From Mycolicibacterium septicum DSM 44393 (GTDB lineage Bacteria > Actinomycetota > Actinomycetes > Mycobacteriales > Mycobacteriaceae): 64,000 bases of DNA. Positions 17,466 to 25,661 of the stretch are shown one piece after another. Position 1 is the first letter of the stretch; each line of letters opens with the position of its first letter. The notes under the pieces were generated by a model. That model was given only the letters and a program-made list of their open reading frames with translations, was not told where the DNA came from and did no database searches. The position numbers and the translations under genes are program-made. The stretch spans positions 396,283 through 460,282 of the forward strand of contig NZ_HG322952.1 of NCBI RefSeq assembly GCF_000455325.1, given 5' to 3'.

Positions 17466-18233
17466 TCAGCGGTAGGCGGCCAGACCGTCAGCAAGTTCGT
17501 CTTCGTCACCGTCACGGATTGCGTAGAGGGCTTGCTGCAGAGCGAATGTGCCGCAGATCGGGGCTATGCGATCAGGGAGTCCGTGGTTTGACCAGTTGTG
17601 CAGGGTGAGCACTCGGTCCAGGAATTCGCCTCCGTAGCTGGCACCGATCGCTGCGAGGTCCTCGGCCTGGTCGCTCAGGGCTACATCGTCCCAATCGAGG
17701 ACTCCGGAAAGATGCGGCAGGCCATCCCGCCACTCCCACAACACGTTCTCAGCACCGAGGTCGCCGTGGACGACTGCGTGGGTGAGATGAGGAAGGTTGT
17801 CCAGTGCTGCGAGTTCCCGCTCGGCCCGGAGGCGGCCGGTGTGGGACATGAGCTGGAACAGCTCCGCGCGGACGCTCTCGGCGAATTCGTGCCATCGGGC
17901 TTCCGGGGCCGCAGGAAGTTCTGCTCGTACCGTCTCGTTGGTGCCGGCTCGCGCCAGAGCAGACAACAATGCGGCGTACTGCTCGGCCACAGTTTCGACC
18001 AGCTGGTCATCATCGAGTGCGTCGTTGCCAAGCGGTTCCCCGGGAATTCTGCTGAGCAACAAGAACGGAGTCTCGTCGGTACCGGGCGCACCGCCCTGGA
18101 GGAGAGGCTCAGGGGTGCGGAACCCGAGCTCGAGGCCTGCGAGTGTGCGTAATGAGGTCGCCCGCCCGGGCAACCGGTCCGCTGCTGCGCGAGTGCGAGG
18201 AAGGCATACGACGCGATCTGATCCGATGACCAC
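17466..18233 (-). CDS. APH-family small-molecule kinase, N-terminus cut off by an in-frame TAA
   Basis: A 255-aa protein of the aminoglycoside phosphotransferase/choline kinase family. It shows the Brenner motif VVHGDLGAENVLW and the metal motif GVLDWDD. From the GTG at 18233 the protein would miss the first strands of the N-lobe. The same frame continues upstream as VRQGQFHTVVIGSDR, a typical APH start, then meets a TAA at 18258-18260, beyond which 23 further residues run back to ATG 18329 (or 18338). The gene therefore looks like a full-length kinase gene with one nonsense codon. It may be inactive, or translated from the GTG as a shortened form. The substrate is unknown and antibiotic resistance should not be assumed. 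Confidence 0.75.
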   Translation of the reverse strand: MVIGSDRVVCLPRTRAAADRLPGRATSLRTLAGLELGFRTPEPLLQGGAPGTDETPFLLLSRIPGEPLGNDALDDDQLVETVAEQYAALLSALARAGTNETVRAELPAAPEARWHEFAESVRAELFQLMSHTGRLRAERELAALDNLPHLTHAVVHGDLGAENVLWEWRDGLPHLSGVLDWDDVALSDQAEDLAAIGASYGGEFLDRVLTLHNWSNHGLPDRIAPICGTFALQQALYAIRDGDEDELADGLAAYR

Positions 18234-18380
18234 GGTGTGGAATTGCCCTTGACGTACTTACAGGTCGTCGAGACGGTCGTCGGGCAGCAGACGGCTCAGC
18301 AGAGTGCGGTGTGCCGCAACGACGCTCATGCGTCCCATGGTTCCACGCCGCAGACGTGGCGAACGTCTACGCAGTGGTCG

Positions 18381-20267
18381 CTACACCGAGCATGTGCCCC
18401 CGGTGAACAGCTCGCACGTGGTCTGCAGCCCGTTGAGCACGCCGGCCGGGATCGCGGAGACGAAGTCGGTCAGGCTGATGGCGTGCAGTGAGGTGAGGTC
18501 GGTGGCCTTCTGGGTGCCGATCAGCACCGCTACGGCGTCGCCTCTGGATGTGGTGATGGTGAACGAATCGTCCCCGTCGCCGTACTGCCCCGCACAGTCG
18601 ACTTGGCAGGTCCCGGTCGTGGGATCGATCTTCTCGTCGAACATGTCGTTGATCCACCCGGCGGACAGCTCGCGAACGGCCAGCGGGTTCTGCGGCTGCG
18701 GGAACCCGGCGATGGCATAGGCGGCGACCTGGATCAGTGGGTTGCCGCCCTGCATCGGATCCATGTGCACGCCGCCTTCGAGGACGACGCCGGTGAACTG
18801 GCCCGGCCGCGCTTCCGTCAGCTGGTCGTTGACGTCGCTGAACACGTTGAGGAAGTTCAGCGGGGCGCCGATCTCGTAGATCGGGATGTAGTCGTTCGGA
18901 TCGTCGTCACTGGGGTCGGCGGTCCCGTTCGTTTCCAGCGCGTCGAGCCGGTCCATGGCGTCGGGGATGATCGAGCCCATCGGCACGGCGTCGTAAATCA
19001 CCACGCCGGCAAGGTCGTTGGGCGCATCCAGACCCTGCTCGCGCCGGCGGCTCAGCCCCTCGGCGTAGTACCCGGCGACCCCGGGCGCGAACCCGCCGCC
19101 CAGCGAGTGCCCGACGAGGACGAACTGCGTCGGCACGTCGAGATTCTCGGTGCGGCCGGCCTTCAGCTCGGCGGTGTCCATGCTGGCGTTGAGCGCCGTG
19201 CGGTCGGGATCGAGGAACAACTGCGCGACCGCCTCGTGCAGGTTGTCGCCACCGAGCCACATGCCGTCTTCCTCGAACGGGTTCGACGTGAAGGTGGTGG
19301 TGACGACGATGCTGTTGGTCGTGTGGGCCAGATACGACGCGGTGTAGCTGTAGAGCGGTCCGTTCGCGAGGAAGCCGTGCTGCAGATAGATCATCCGGGT
19401 CGGTGGCTCACCGTTCGCGGATGTGGGGAAATACCAATTGGATTCGACCTCGTGGCCTTCGGAGATGACCAGGGTGGACGTGCTGACCTCGACGGAGTCG
19501 CGCAGTTCCGGCGGGACCACCGGGTCCCCGCCGACGGCGCGTTCGAGAGTGGCCAGGGTGTCGAAGATGGCGCCACTGATCACCGACAACGGCTTGGGAT
19601 AGTTCTGCGGTTCGGGATTGAGGGTCAGCGCTCCGAGGCTGCGGATCACATCGTGGATCGCCTCGACCGGATCGTTCTGTCGGGCCGCGGTTGCCGCGGC
19701 GAGGCCTTCGGGGCGCGCGTCAGCTTGGTCCGGGTCGGCCGGCTTCGCAACGTCGCGCAATGTCCCGATCAGGCTGTCACGCAGTTCGGTTGCCGACTTC
19801 GGTCGCAACGCCGGGGCGCTCACGCCGTCGCGTGGCCCTGCGAGGGCTGGCCGGATGCCGATCGGTGGCCGGACCCGGATCTCAGCCGTGCGTGCCGTCT
19901 TCTCGGTGACGCTGCGGGTCGCGTCGTCGACAACGTCGCGGGTGGCATCGCCCACGTCGCGTACCGCTTTCCGAACGTCGCGGACCGAGTCCCGTATCGC
20001 GGTCCGAGCCTTCTCCGGACCTGTCTTCTTGGCCTTCGTGTCGGTGGCCGTGACACCTGAGACTTCGGATTTCGGCTGTTGCTTCGCCGAGCGCGCCTTC
20101 CGGTGCTGAGACTGCGGCTTTGCGTCGTTCTGCGTGGTCGACGGCTTCGCGTCCTGCTTCGACGCGCCACCCTCCTCGGCGTTGGCGGTTCCCGCCCCGG
20201 CGAGTACAGCCGCCGACATGCCCGCCGTGAAGAGTCCAGCACCAACCCACGCCGCTACCCGCGTCAT
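18381..20267 (-). CDS. large secreted alpha/beta hydrolase
   Basis: A 628-aa protein with a signal peptide ending near residue 30 (AGTANAEE). Residues 35-130 are a low-complexity charged linker with Arg/Asp heptad-like repeats (SVRDVRKAVRDVGDATRDV), perhaps a coiled coil. The hydrolase domain from about residue 260 has the oxyanion segment LQHGF and the nucleophile elbow VLVGHSLGGGF near residue 390. The C-terminal 100 residues contain four Cys (CQVDC, CELFTGGTC). It resembles mycobacterial exported esterases related to the PE-PPE C-terminal hydrolases; the substrate is unknown. The broken kinase gene lies downstream on the same strand. Confidence 0.88.
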   Translation of the reverse strand: MTRVAAWVGAGLFTAGMSAAVLAGAGTANAEEGGASKQDAKPSTTQNDAKPQSQHRKARSAKQQPKSEVSGVTATDTKAKKTGPEKARTAIRDSVRDVRKAVRDVGDATRDVVDDATRSVTEKTARTAEIRVRPPIGIRPALAGPRDGVSAPALRPKSATELRDSLIGTLRDVAKPADPDQADARPEGLAAATAARQNDPVEAIHDVIRSLGALTLNPEPQNYPKPLSVISGAIFDTLATLERAVGGDPVVPPELRDSVEVSTSTLVISEGHEVESNWYFPTSANGEPPTRMIYLQHGFLANGPLYSYTASYLAHTTNSIVVTTTFTSNPFEEDGMWLGGDNLHEAVAQLFLDPDRTALNASMDTAELKAGRTENLDVPTQFVLVGHSLGGGFAPGVAGYYAEGLSRRREQGLDAPNDLAGVVIYDAVPMGSIIPDAMDRLDALETNGTADPSDDDPNDYIPIYEIGAPLNFLNVFSDVNDQLTEARPGQFTGVVLEGGVHMDPMQGGNPLIQVAAYAIAGFPQPQNPLAVRELSAGWINDMFDEKIDPTTGTCQVDCAGQYGDGDDSFTITTSRGDAVAVLIGTQKATDLTSLHAISLTDFVSAIPAGVLNGLQTTCELFTGGTCSV

Positions 20268-20382
20268 GATTCGCCCCCCGTTACATCGAACTCGACCGTT
20301 GTCACGCTAGCGGGGGGCGGCGCTCCGTCGGACAGGATTCGACGAGATGGCGGAATGATCAGTCCAGCAGTTGTGCGAACCC

Positions 20383-20838
20383 CTAGCCGAGTTCGAGGGA
20401 TTCGCGCGACATCCGGAAGAAGTGTCCGGTGCCGGTGTCGGTGCAGGTGACGCCGGCGGGTTGCGACTCGCACTTCATCGGTCCGGCCGACCGCGTCTGG
20501 CCGTAGGCCAGCGTGGGCATTCCGGTGTCGAAGATGGTGTCGCCGTGGCAGTGCACCTCGGGAGCGCTGCCCGGTTTCAGGCTGACGCGATCGCCCCAGT
20601 CCAGGTGGCAGTTCGCCGGCTTGGCCGGCGGGGTGTAGGTGTGGTCCCGGATCTCGCAGACGACGCCGTTGCTGCCGTCGAAGCCGGTCGGGACCAGGCA
20701 CCAGATGTTGCCCGAAGGGGTGACGAACTTGGGCGGTGGCGGGCAGGCGTATGCGGTCGCCGGGAGGGCGATGACGGCCGCCGTCGCGGCGACGAACGGG
20801 ATGAGGTGACGCTGGATTGTGCTCATGGTCTTGAGCAT
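20383..20838 (-). CDS. secreted DUF6636-like cysteine-rich protein
   Basis: A 151-aa exported protein. ATG 20838 (or 20826) starts a signal peptide ending before ACPPPP. The mature part has FVTPSGNIWCL and VVCEIRDHTY, the pattern I associate with DUF6636-type secreted actinobacterial proteins, and six Cys that could pair. Function is unknown. A heptad-repeat motif lies just upstream at 20849-20878 and matches the one in front of the large fusion gene at 23563, so the two may be coregulated. The racemase-like gene ends 23 bases upstream. Confidence 0.82.
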   Translation of the reverse strand: MLKTMSTIQRHLIPFVAATAAVIALPATAYACPPPPKFVTPSGNIWCLVPTGFDGSNGVVCEIRDHTYTPPAKPANCHLDWGDRVSLKPGSAPEVHCHGDTIFDTGMPTLAYGQTRSAGPMKCESQPAGVTCTDTGTGHFFRMSRESLELG

Positions 20839-20848
20839 GTGCGGCCGG

Positions 20849-20878
20849 CCTTGCGGAATTCTCAATGGATTCTGGCGG
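20849..20878 (-). promoter_or_regulatory. putative SARP-type heptad repeat, copy 2
   Basis: On the minus strand, AGAATCC (20867-20873) and AGAATTC (20856-20862) are separated by ATTG, an 11-bp period. The surrounding 30 bases match the site at 23585-23614 at about 25 positions. SARP/EmbR-type activators bind heptads at 11-bp spacing. The site overlaps the end of the racemase-like gene and lies 18 bases before the start of the secreted-protein gene. Inferred, not proven. Confidence 0.45.
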
Positions 20879-21638
20879 GGAGCGGGCATGTTGTGGCGGT
20901 CAGCTCCACGCCCCAGGCGAGCGCCGCACCGCGCCGCATGGCCTCGGTATCGCCGCTGGTCAGATAGGTCCTCGGAGCCACCGGTCCGGCCTGGGCGGCG
21001 GGATGGCGCGCGGCGATCGCGGCGGCCAGCCGCTGAACCGGGTCGATCAGCGTGGTGGTGGGCAAGGCATCGGCGAACCAGTCGGTCACGGCGGGATAGT
21101 GGGTGCACGCCAAGACCACGGCTTGGGCCCGTTGTAGCGGGGCCACGATCCGGCGCAGGTCGGCGATGAACCCCGGTGAGCCGACGCGGCCCGCCTCGAT
21201 GTGCGCCGACAACGGTTGGGCCACCCGGGACAGCACCTCGCGTCCGGGCCTCGCCAGCCCGCGCCGGTAGCAGCCGCTGGCGATGGTGCGTCGCCCGCCG
21301 ACGACGCCGACGGGGCCACGGATGTCGTCGGGAACAGACGCCAGGCCGTGACCGATGATGCCCTCCACGAGCACCGGTGCCTGGCTCAGGCGCGGGGCGA
21401 CGGTGCTCGCCGCATTGCAGGCCAGCACCACTTCGGTGACGCCCCTGCCGGCGAGCTCCGCGATCACCACCGTGAGCCGGGCAGCGAGGTCCGCGCTGCG
21501 CATCCGGCCGTAGGGCGTGGCCCCGGCATCAGACCAGTACAGCACCGGCAATCCGGGCACGTGCCGGTCCAACTCACGCACCAGCCCGAGGCCGCCGATG
21601 CCCCAGTCGACGATGCCGAGGCACGCCGTCGGCGTCAT
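20862..21638 (-). CDS. Asp/Glu racemase family protein (MurI-like)
   Basis: A 258-aa protein. ATG 21638 overlaps the stop of the fusion gene (ATGA), so the start is sure and the two are coupled. The two catalytic cysteines of the family are present: LACNAAST (Cys74) and VLACTHYPA (Cys178). The usual DSGIGG motif near the start is DWGIGG, with Trp in place of Ser. Glutamate racemase makes D-Glu for peptidoglycan, but this is probably a paralogue, because murI is usually a housekeeping gene elsewhere and the coupling to the fusion protein is unusual. The substrate could be another amino acid or a maleate-type acid. Confidence 0.88.
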   Translation of the reverse strand: MTPTACLGIVDWGIGGLGLVRELDRHVPGLPVLYWSDAGATPYGRMRSADLAARLTVVIAELAGRGVTEVVLACNAASTVAPRLSQAPVLVEGIIGHGLASVPDDIRGPVGVVGGRRTIASGCYRRGLARPGREVLSRVAQPLSAHIEAGRVGSPGFIADLRRIVAPLQRAQAVVLACTHYPAVTDWFADALPTTTLIDPVQRLAAAIAARHPAAQAGPVAPRTYLTSGDTEAMRRGAALAWGVELTATTCPLPARIH

Positions 21639-23563
21639 GGGTAGGTGAGCGGGGCCGTGAGCCCCTTGTCGAGAGGTCCGGAGTCGAACGCCAGCACCCG
21701 CTGCGACAGCGTCGCAGTGAGCAGCTTGAGCCGGGAGCCGGGGAACCGGCTGGCGAAATACCAGCGGTACTCGTGCTCGGCGCGGATCGGGTTGTGCCGC
21801 AGCATCTCCCGCCATGCCGGATGGCTGGTCAACGCGGTCAGGTCGGCGGCGAACTGTGGCCGGGCCCGACGGGTGCGCACGTGCTCGAACGCCGACCGGG
21901 CCAGCACCGGGAGTTCGCGAACCCGTACCGGATGCTCGACCATATCGACCACCCAGAGCCGCCCGCCGGGCGCCAACACCCGGCGGATCTCGGCCATCAC
22001 CGGATCCCAATCCAGGTACCGGAACGACAGGAAGCAGATCACCACGTCGACGTGATCGTCGGGGACGTCCAGCTGCGGACCGTCGACAGCGGTGAACCGC
22101 AGCCGGGAACGATGCCGGCCACGATCACGTGCCTGGGCGAGCATGCCCGAGGAGATGTCCACGCCGATGCCGAAGTCGAGTACGCCGTCGTCGTCCAATG
22201 CGCGTAGCAACGCACCAGTGCCGCAGCCGATTTCAAGTACCCGAAGCCCCCGGCCGAGTTCGGCCCGGGTATGTGCGGCACGTTCGGACACCCACCGCCA
22301 CTCGGCGCCGCGCACCCTGATGTCGGCGTAGGCGCGGTCGTACAGCTCGGCCACCGGATCGTAGGAGCCGACGGAACCGGCGGGGTCGGGCATGCTGAGT
22401 ACCGGCGGCTGCGCTGCCGCTCCGAGGTACTTGCGCGCGGCGCCGAGCGGTCCGTGCGACTTTCGTCCCGGCGTGTCGATCAGGTAGAGATCGGCGCGGG
22501 ACATCGGGCGCCGCCCCGCCCAGGAGAACCGATCCTTGCGCGTCGACACCGTGGTGTAGTTGCGGTTTCCGAACGCGGGCACTCCGAACACGTTGGCGAA
22601 GAAGGGCGCGAACCAGCGCGCGGTGCGGCAGGCATGAAAGTAGGCCCGGCCCGTGGTGGTGAAAGAGATTGTCATCGAACGCCATTCGTGCGGTGAGAAC
22701 TGCTCGGGCCAGTCGGTCGATCCGAACATCGGGCCGTACATTCCGGCATGGCTGATGAGGTGCAACTGATCGATCACGCGGCCGGTCTCGGCCATTCGAG
22801 CGAGTTCCGCGACGAACTCCGCCTTGTGGTGCAGGCCCGACACCTTGACCTCGGCATCGGGATGGGCGGCCGCCAACTCGCGCGCCATGGTCGCGGCGGC
22901 GACCGCGAACTCTGCCGATCCACCCCGGTAGTGCGTGGTGTGGACCACCCAGATCACCGGCGCAGCAACCGTTTCAGGGGATATCTGGCCGAACGGGACA
23001 CGCGGGTGTTGCTCCTGCGGAATCCAGGCTCCGTAATTGCCGACCAACTCCAACATCTCGGAGGTGTCCAGGTCGAACACCCTCATACTCGTCGCAGGCG
23101 GGCTGTAGAAATGCAGGGTCAATCCCCCATCCAGGCCGGCCATATCGTGGATCACCTCGCTGGTGATGCTCGTGACCTCGCCGGTGTGGTGCTCGGTGCT
23201 GCTGGTGACGGACAACCGTGGACCGTCCCAGCCGAACCGGCGCTCCTCGAATCGACCCTCCAGCACGACGACGAAACCGCCTGCTCCGCCGTGGTCGTGG
23301 GGTGCGCAGCGCTGCCCTGGCCGCCACCGGGCCAGCATGATCTCGACCTCGTCGTCGACGCGCAGGATCGTCCGGGAGTACGGCTCACCGTCATTCGGGT
23401 CGGTCGCCCTCTTGTCCAGTGCCGGCTTCGCTCGGGCCACCCGACCCAACAGTTCGGGTCCGGGGACCTCTCCCCTGACCGCGACGCCGGCCAATGTATC
23501 GAGCAGCGAATCCAGTCCGGCGGCGTCGTCGTGCCGGGCGGGCAGGTGCGAAATGGTGGTCAT
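21635..23563 (-). CDS. three-domain fusion: cysteine-dioxygenase-like cupin, caspase-like domain, SAM methyltransferase
   Basis: A 642-aa protein. Residues about 1-195 are a cupin of the cysteine dioxygenase type, with CAPHDHGGAGG (His89, His91) and EVIHDMAG (His139) as the likely iron ligands. Residues about 200-390 look like a caspase/CHAT fold: hydrophobic strand then His (LHLISHAGMYGPMF, His272), and strand then Cys (AYFHACRTARWF, Cys312), the expected catalytic dyad. Residues about 400-640 are a class I methyltransferase with motif I VLEIGCGTGALL (442-453) and motif II-III region VLAPGGRLWVVD. The gene is coupled to a racemase-like gene, and its promoter carries heptad repeats facing an EmbR-like regulator. 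I know no described protein with this order; its function is unknown. Confidence 0.83.
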   Translation of the reverse strand: MTTISHLPARHDDAAGLDSLLDTLAGVAVRGEVPGPELLGRVARAKPALDKRATDPNDGEPYSRTILRVDDEVEIMLARWRPGQRCAPHDHGGAGGFVVVLEGRFEERRFGWDGPRLSVTSSTEHHTGEVTSITSEVIHDMAGLDGGLTLHFYSPPATSMRVFDLDTSEMLELVGNYGAWIPQEQHPRVPFGQISPETVAAPVIWVVHTTHYRGGSAEFAVAAATMARELAAAHPDAEVKVSGLHHKAEFVAELARMAETGRVIDQLHLISHAGMYGPMFGSTDWPEQFSPHEWRSMTISFTTTGRAYFHACRTARWFAPFFANVFGVPAFGNRNYTTVSTRKDRFSWAGRRPMSRADLYLIDTPGRKSHGPLGAARKYLGAAAQPPVLSMPDPAGSVGSYDPVAELYDRAYADIRVRGAEWRWVSERAAHTRAELGRGLRVLEIGCGTGALLRALDDDGVLDFGIGVDISSGMLAQARDRGRHRSRLRFTAVDGPQLDVPDDHVDVVICFLSFRYLDWDPVMAEIRRVLAPGGRLWVVDMVEHPVRVRELPVLARSAFEHVRTRRARPQFAADLTALTSHPAWREMLRHNPIRAEHEYRWYFASRFPGSRLKLLTATLSQRVLAFDSGPLDKGLTAPLTYP

Positions 23564-23584
23564 ATCGGAACGATGACGCCGACA

Positions 23585-23614
23585 CCTTGCAGGATTCTCA
23601 ACGGATCCTTGCGG
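23585..23614 (-). promoter_or_regulatory. putative SARP-type heptad repeat, copy 1
   Basis: On the minus strand, AGGATCC (23603-23609) and AGAATCC (23592-23598) are separated by GTTG, an 11-bp period. The site lies in the 110-base gap between the divergent fusion gene and EmbR-like gene, 22 bases upstream of the fusion ATG. A near copy lies at 20849-20878. Binding by the adjacent SARP-FHA regulator is an inference. Confidence 0.5.
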
Positions 23615-23673
23615 TAGCGCCGCCTGGCGTCACAATGGGATGCGGACCGCGCCGAACACCGGGAAGGCTTGTG

Positions 23674-24807
23674 ATGAGCAGTACTCGTCTCGGGTTCGGT
23701 CTGCTGGGTCCGCTGCAGGTCACCGTGAACGACGCGCCCGTCGCTGTGGGTACGCCCAAACAGCGCGCGGTGCTGGCATTCCTGCTGATCAACCGTAATC
23801 GGGCGATCAGCACCGAATCGCTGATCGACGCTGTCTGGGACGGCGAACCGGTGCCCGCGGCCCGCGCCACCATCCACACGCACGTCTCCAACTTGCGTCG
23901 CCTGCTCGGCGGATCCGAGCGGGACTCACAACCGGCGCTGGTCAAAGCGGCTCCCGGCTACCGGCTCAACGTGGCTGCCGGCGACTGCGATCTGGACCGG
24001 TTCATCGCCGAGAAAAGTGCCGGGATCAACGCTGCCGCGGCCGGGCGGTTCGAGGCAGCCGGCACGCACCTGGCCGCAGCGTTGTCCCAATGGCGCGGAG
24101 ACGTCCTCGAGGATCTGCGCGGATTCCGATTCGCCGATACCTTCGCCGCGGCCTTGACCGAGGACCACGTGCTGGTACACACCAGCCGTGCTGAGGCCGA
24201 GATCGCCTGCGGGCGCGCCGCGACCGTCATCGCCGATCTCGAAGACCTCGCCACCAAGCATCCGTACCGCGAACCCGTGTGGGCTCAACTGATCACCGCC
24301 TACTACCTCGCGGAACGGCAGTCCGATGCGCTGGAGGCCTACCGGCGCGTCAAATCGGTGCTGGCCGAAGACCTCGGCATCGACCCCGGGCCCACCCTCA
24401 GTGCGCTGCATGCGCGGATCCTGCGTCAGGAGCGCCTCGATATCCGGCAGGCCGCCATGGCCACCGCGGCGCGCACCGTGAGCGCCGGACGCACTGCGGC
24501 CAGCCGGGGTTCGACGGCCGCCGCGCTGCGCGACGCGGCAGGGCGTCGGTATCCGTTGCGGCCGAACGTCACCCGGATCGGGCGGCTGCCCGACAACGAC
24601 ATCGTGCTCGACGATGCCGAGATCAGCCGTCACCACGCGGTGATCATCGACACCGGAAGCAGTTTCGTGATCACCGATCTGCAGTCGGCCAACGGTGTGC
24701 AGGTGCGGCAGGAACGCATCCACCCCAGTGCCACCGTCGGCGACGGTGACCACATCCGCATCTGTGGCCGTGAGTTCACCTTCGAACTTCAGAGCGCTGC
24801 GCCGTGA
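23674..24807 (+). CDS. EmbR-like SARP regulator with C-terminal FHA domain
   Basis: A 377-aa protein; ATG 23674 has GGGAAGG seven bases upstream. Residues 1-100 are the winged OmpR-type DNA-binding domain (TPKQRAVLAFLLI, IHTHVSNLRRLL), about 100-255 the BTAD domain (DALEAYRRVKSVLAEDLGIDPG), and about 285-375 an FHA domain (TRIGRLPDNDIVL, ISRHHAVI, LQSANGVQV). This is the architecture of mycobacterial EmbR, which is phosphorylated by PknH and binds its own kinase through FHA. A Ser/Thr kinase gene lies 0.8 kb downstream on the other strand, matching that pairing. It is a paralogue candidate rather than EmbR itself, as the embCAB region is not here. Confidence 0.92.
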   Translation: MSSTRLGFGLLGPLQVTVNDAPVAVGTPKQRAVLAFLLINRNRAISTESLIDAVWDGEPVPAARATIHTHVSNLRRLLGGSERDSQPALVKAAPGYRLNVAAGDCDLDRFIAEKSAGINAAAAGRFEAAGTHLAAALSQWRGDVLEDLRGFRFADTFAAALTEDHVLVHTSRAEAEIACGRAATVIADLEDLATKHPYREPVWAQLITAYYLAERQSDALEAYRRVKSVLAEDLGIDPGPTLSALHARILRQERLDIRQAAMATAARTVSAGRTAASRGSTAAALRDAAGRRYPLRPNVTRIGRLPDNDIVLDDAEISRHHAVIIDTGSSFVITDLQSANGVQVRQERIHPSATVGDGDHIRICGREFTFELQSAAP

Positions 24808-25661
24808 CATCCATTCGCCGCGGCCGGCTGTGGACCCTCATCGCCGTCTTCGCCGTGATCGCGCTTGCCGCAGGGGTAGTTATCGGGACTCAGCTCGGCT
24901 CCCGCGAGACCGCACCGAAGCGCTCCACAGCTGCCACGTCACTGGCCGCGGAGTTCGCCCAGCTGCAGCCCCAGTTACATGCCGTGGTGGGCATCGCGCT
25001 CAGCGGGGTCGGACCCGGACAGCAGCCGATGACCTTCGGCGAGTGGCAGAGCGGCCCCGCCTGGTCGACGATCAAGGTGCCGTTGATCATCGCCGCGCTC
25101 CGCGAGGAGGAGCCCCCGCGGGTCACCGAGGCCATGACTGCGGCCATTACCGAATCCGACAATGCCGCAGCGGAATCGATCTGGGAGAGCCTGGGCACAC
25201 CGGCCGACGCCGCAGGGAAAGTCGAAGCAGTGCTGCGGCAGGCCGGCGATCCGACGATCGTCCAATCGCAACGGGTGCGCCCGGAGTTCAGCGCCTCGGG
25301 GCAGACCGACTGGCCGCTCGCGGATCAGGTGAAGTTCACCTCGGTTGCCGTGTGCGACAACGAGAACGACCCGGTATTCGACCTCATGGGCCGTGTCGAG
25401 TCCGATCAGCGCTGGGGCATCGGGATGATCGCGGACAGCCGGCTCAAAGGCGGCTGGGGACCGTCACCGACGGGTGGGTATCTGGTTCGCCAGATCGGTG
25501 TGCTGACCACCCCGACGGGAAGGGTCTCGGTGGCGTTGGCGGCGCTACCGAACTCGGGGAAGTTCGAGGACGGAACCGCGACACTCACCACGATGGCCAA
25601 CTGGCTGAGCCAACGTCTGGGTGCCCTGCCCGCAGGACACTGCCCGGCTCACCAGAGATAG
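24804..25661 (+). CDS. membrane-anchored serine hydrolase of the class A beta-lactamase fold
   Basis: A 285-aa protein whose GTG overlaps the regulator stop (GTGA), so it is in one operon with it. One N-terminal membrane segment (residues 10-30) anchors an external domain. The penicillin-recognising motifs are present: SxxK in WSTIKVPL, SDN in TESDNAAA, and a K-G-G turn (RLKGGWGPS) in the place of KTG. There is no clear omega-loop Glu for deacylation, so a true beta-lactamase activity is doubtful; a peptidoglycan-linked hydrolase or penicillin-binding sensor fits better. The last 13 bases overlap the convergent kinase gene. Confidence 0.82.
   Translation: MTSIRRGRLWTLIAVFAVIALAAGVVIGTQLGSRETAPKRSTAATSLAAEFAQLQPQLHAVVGIALSGVGPGQQPMTFGEWQSGPAWSTIKVPLIIAALREEEPPRVTEAMTAAITESDNAAAESIWESLGTPADAAGKVEAVLRQAGDPTIVQSQRVRPEFSASGQTDWPLADQVKFTSVAVCDNENDPVFDLMGRVESDQRWGIGMIADSRLKGGWGPSPTGGYLVRQIGVLTTPTGRVSVALAALPNSGKFEDGTATLTTMANWLSQRLGALPAGHCPAHQR

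Noticed and set aside
17466..18233. Aminoglycoside resistance gene
   Set aside because: Only the general kinase-family motifs are seen; the family includes many metabolic kinases, and the gene is interrupted.
20862..21638. Housekeeping glutamate racemase murI
   Set aside because: The context, DWGIGG motif and coupling to the fusion gene speak for a paralogue; no symbol was assigned.
24804..25661. Beta-lactamase resistance gene
   Set aside because: SxxK and SDN are present, but the omega-loop Glu and a KTG box are not clear, and the gene is coupled to a regulator; resistance is not supported.
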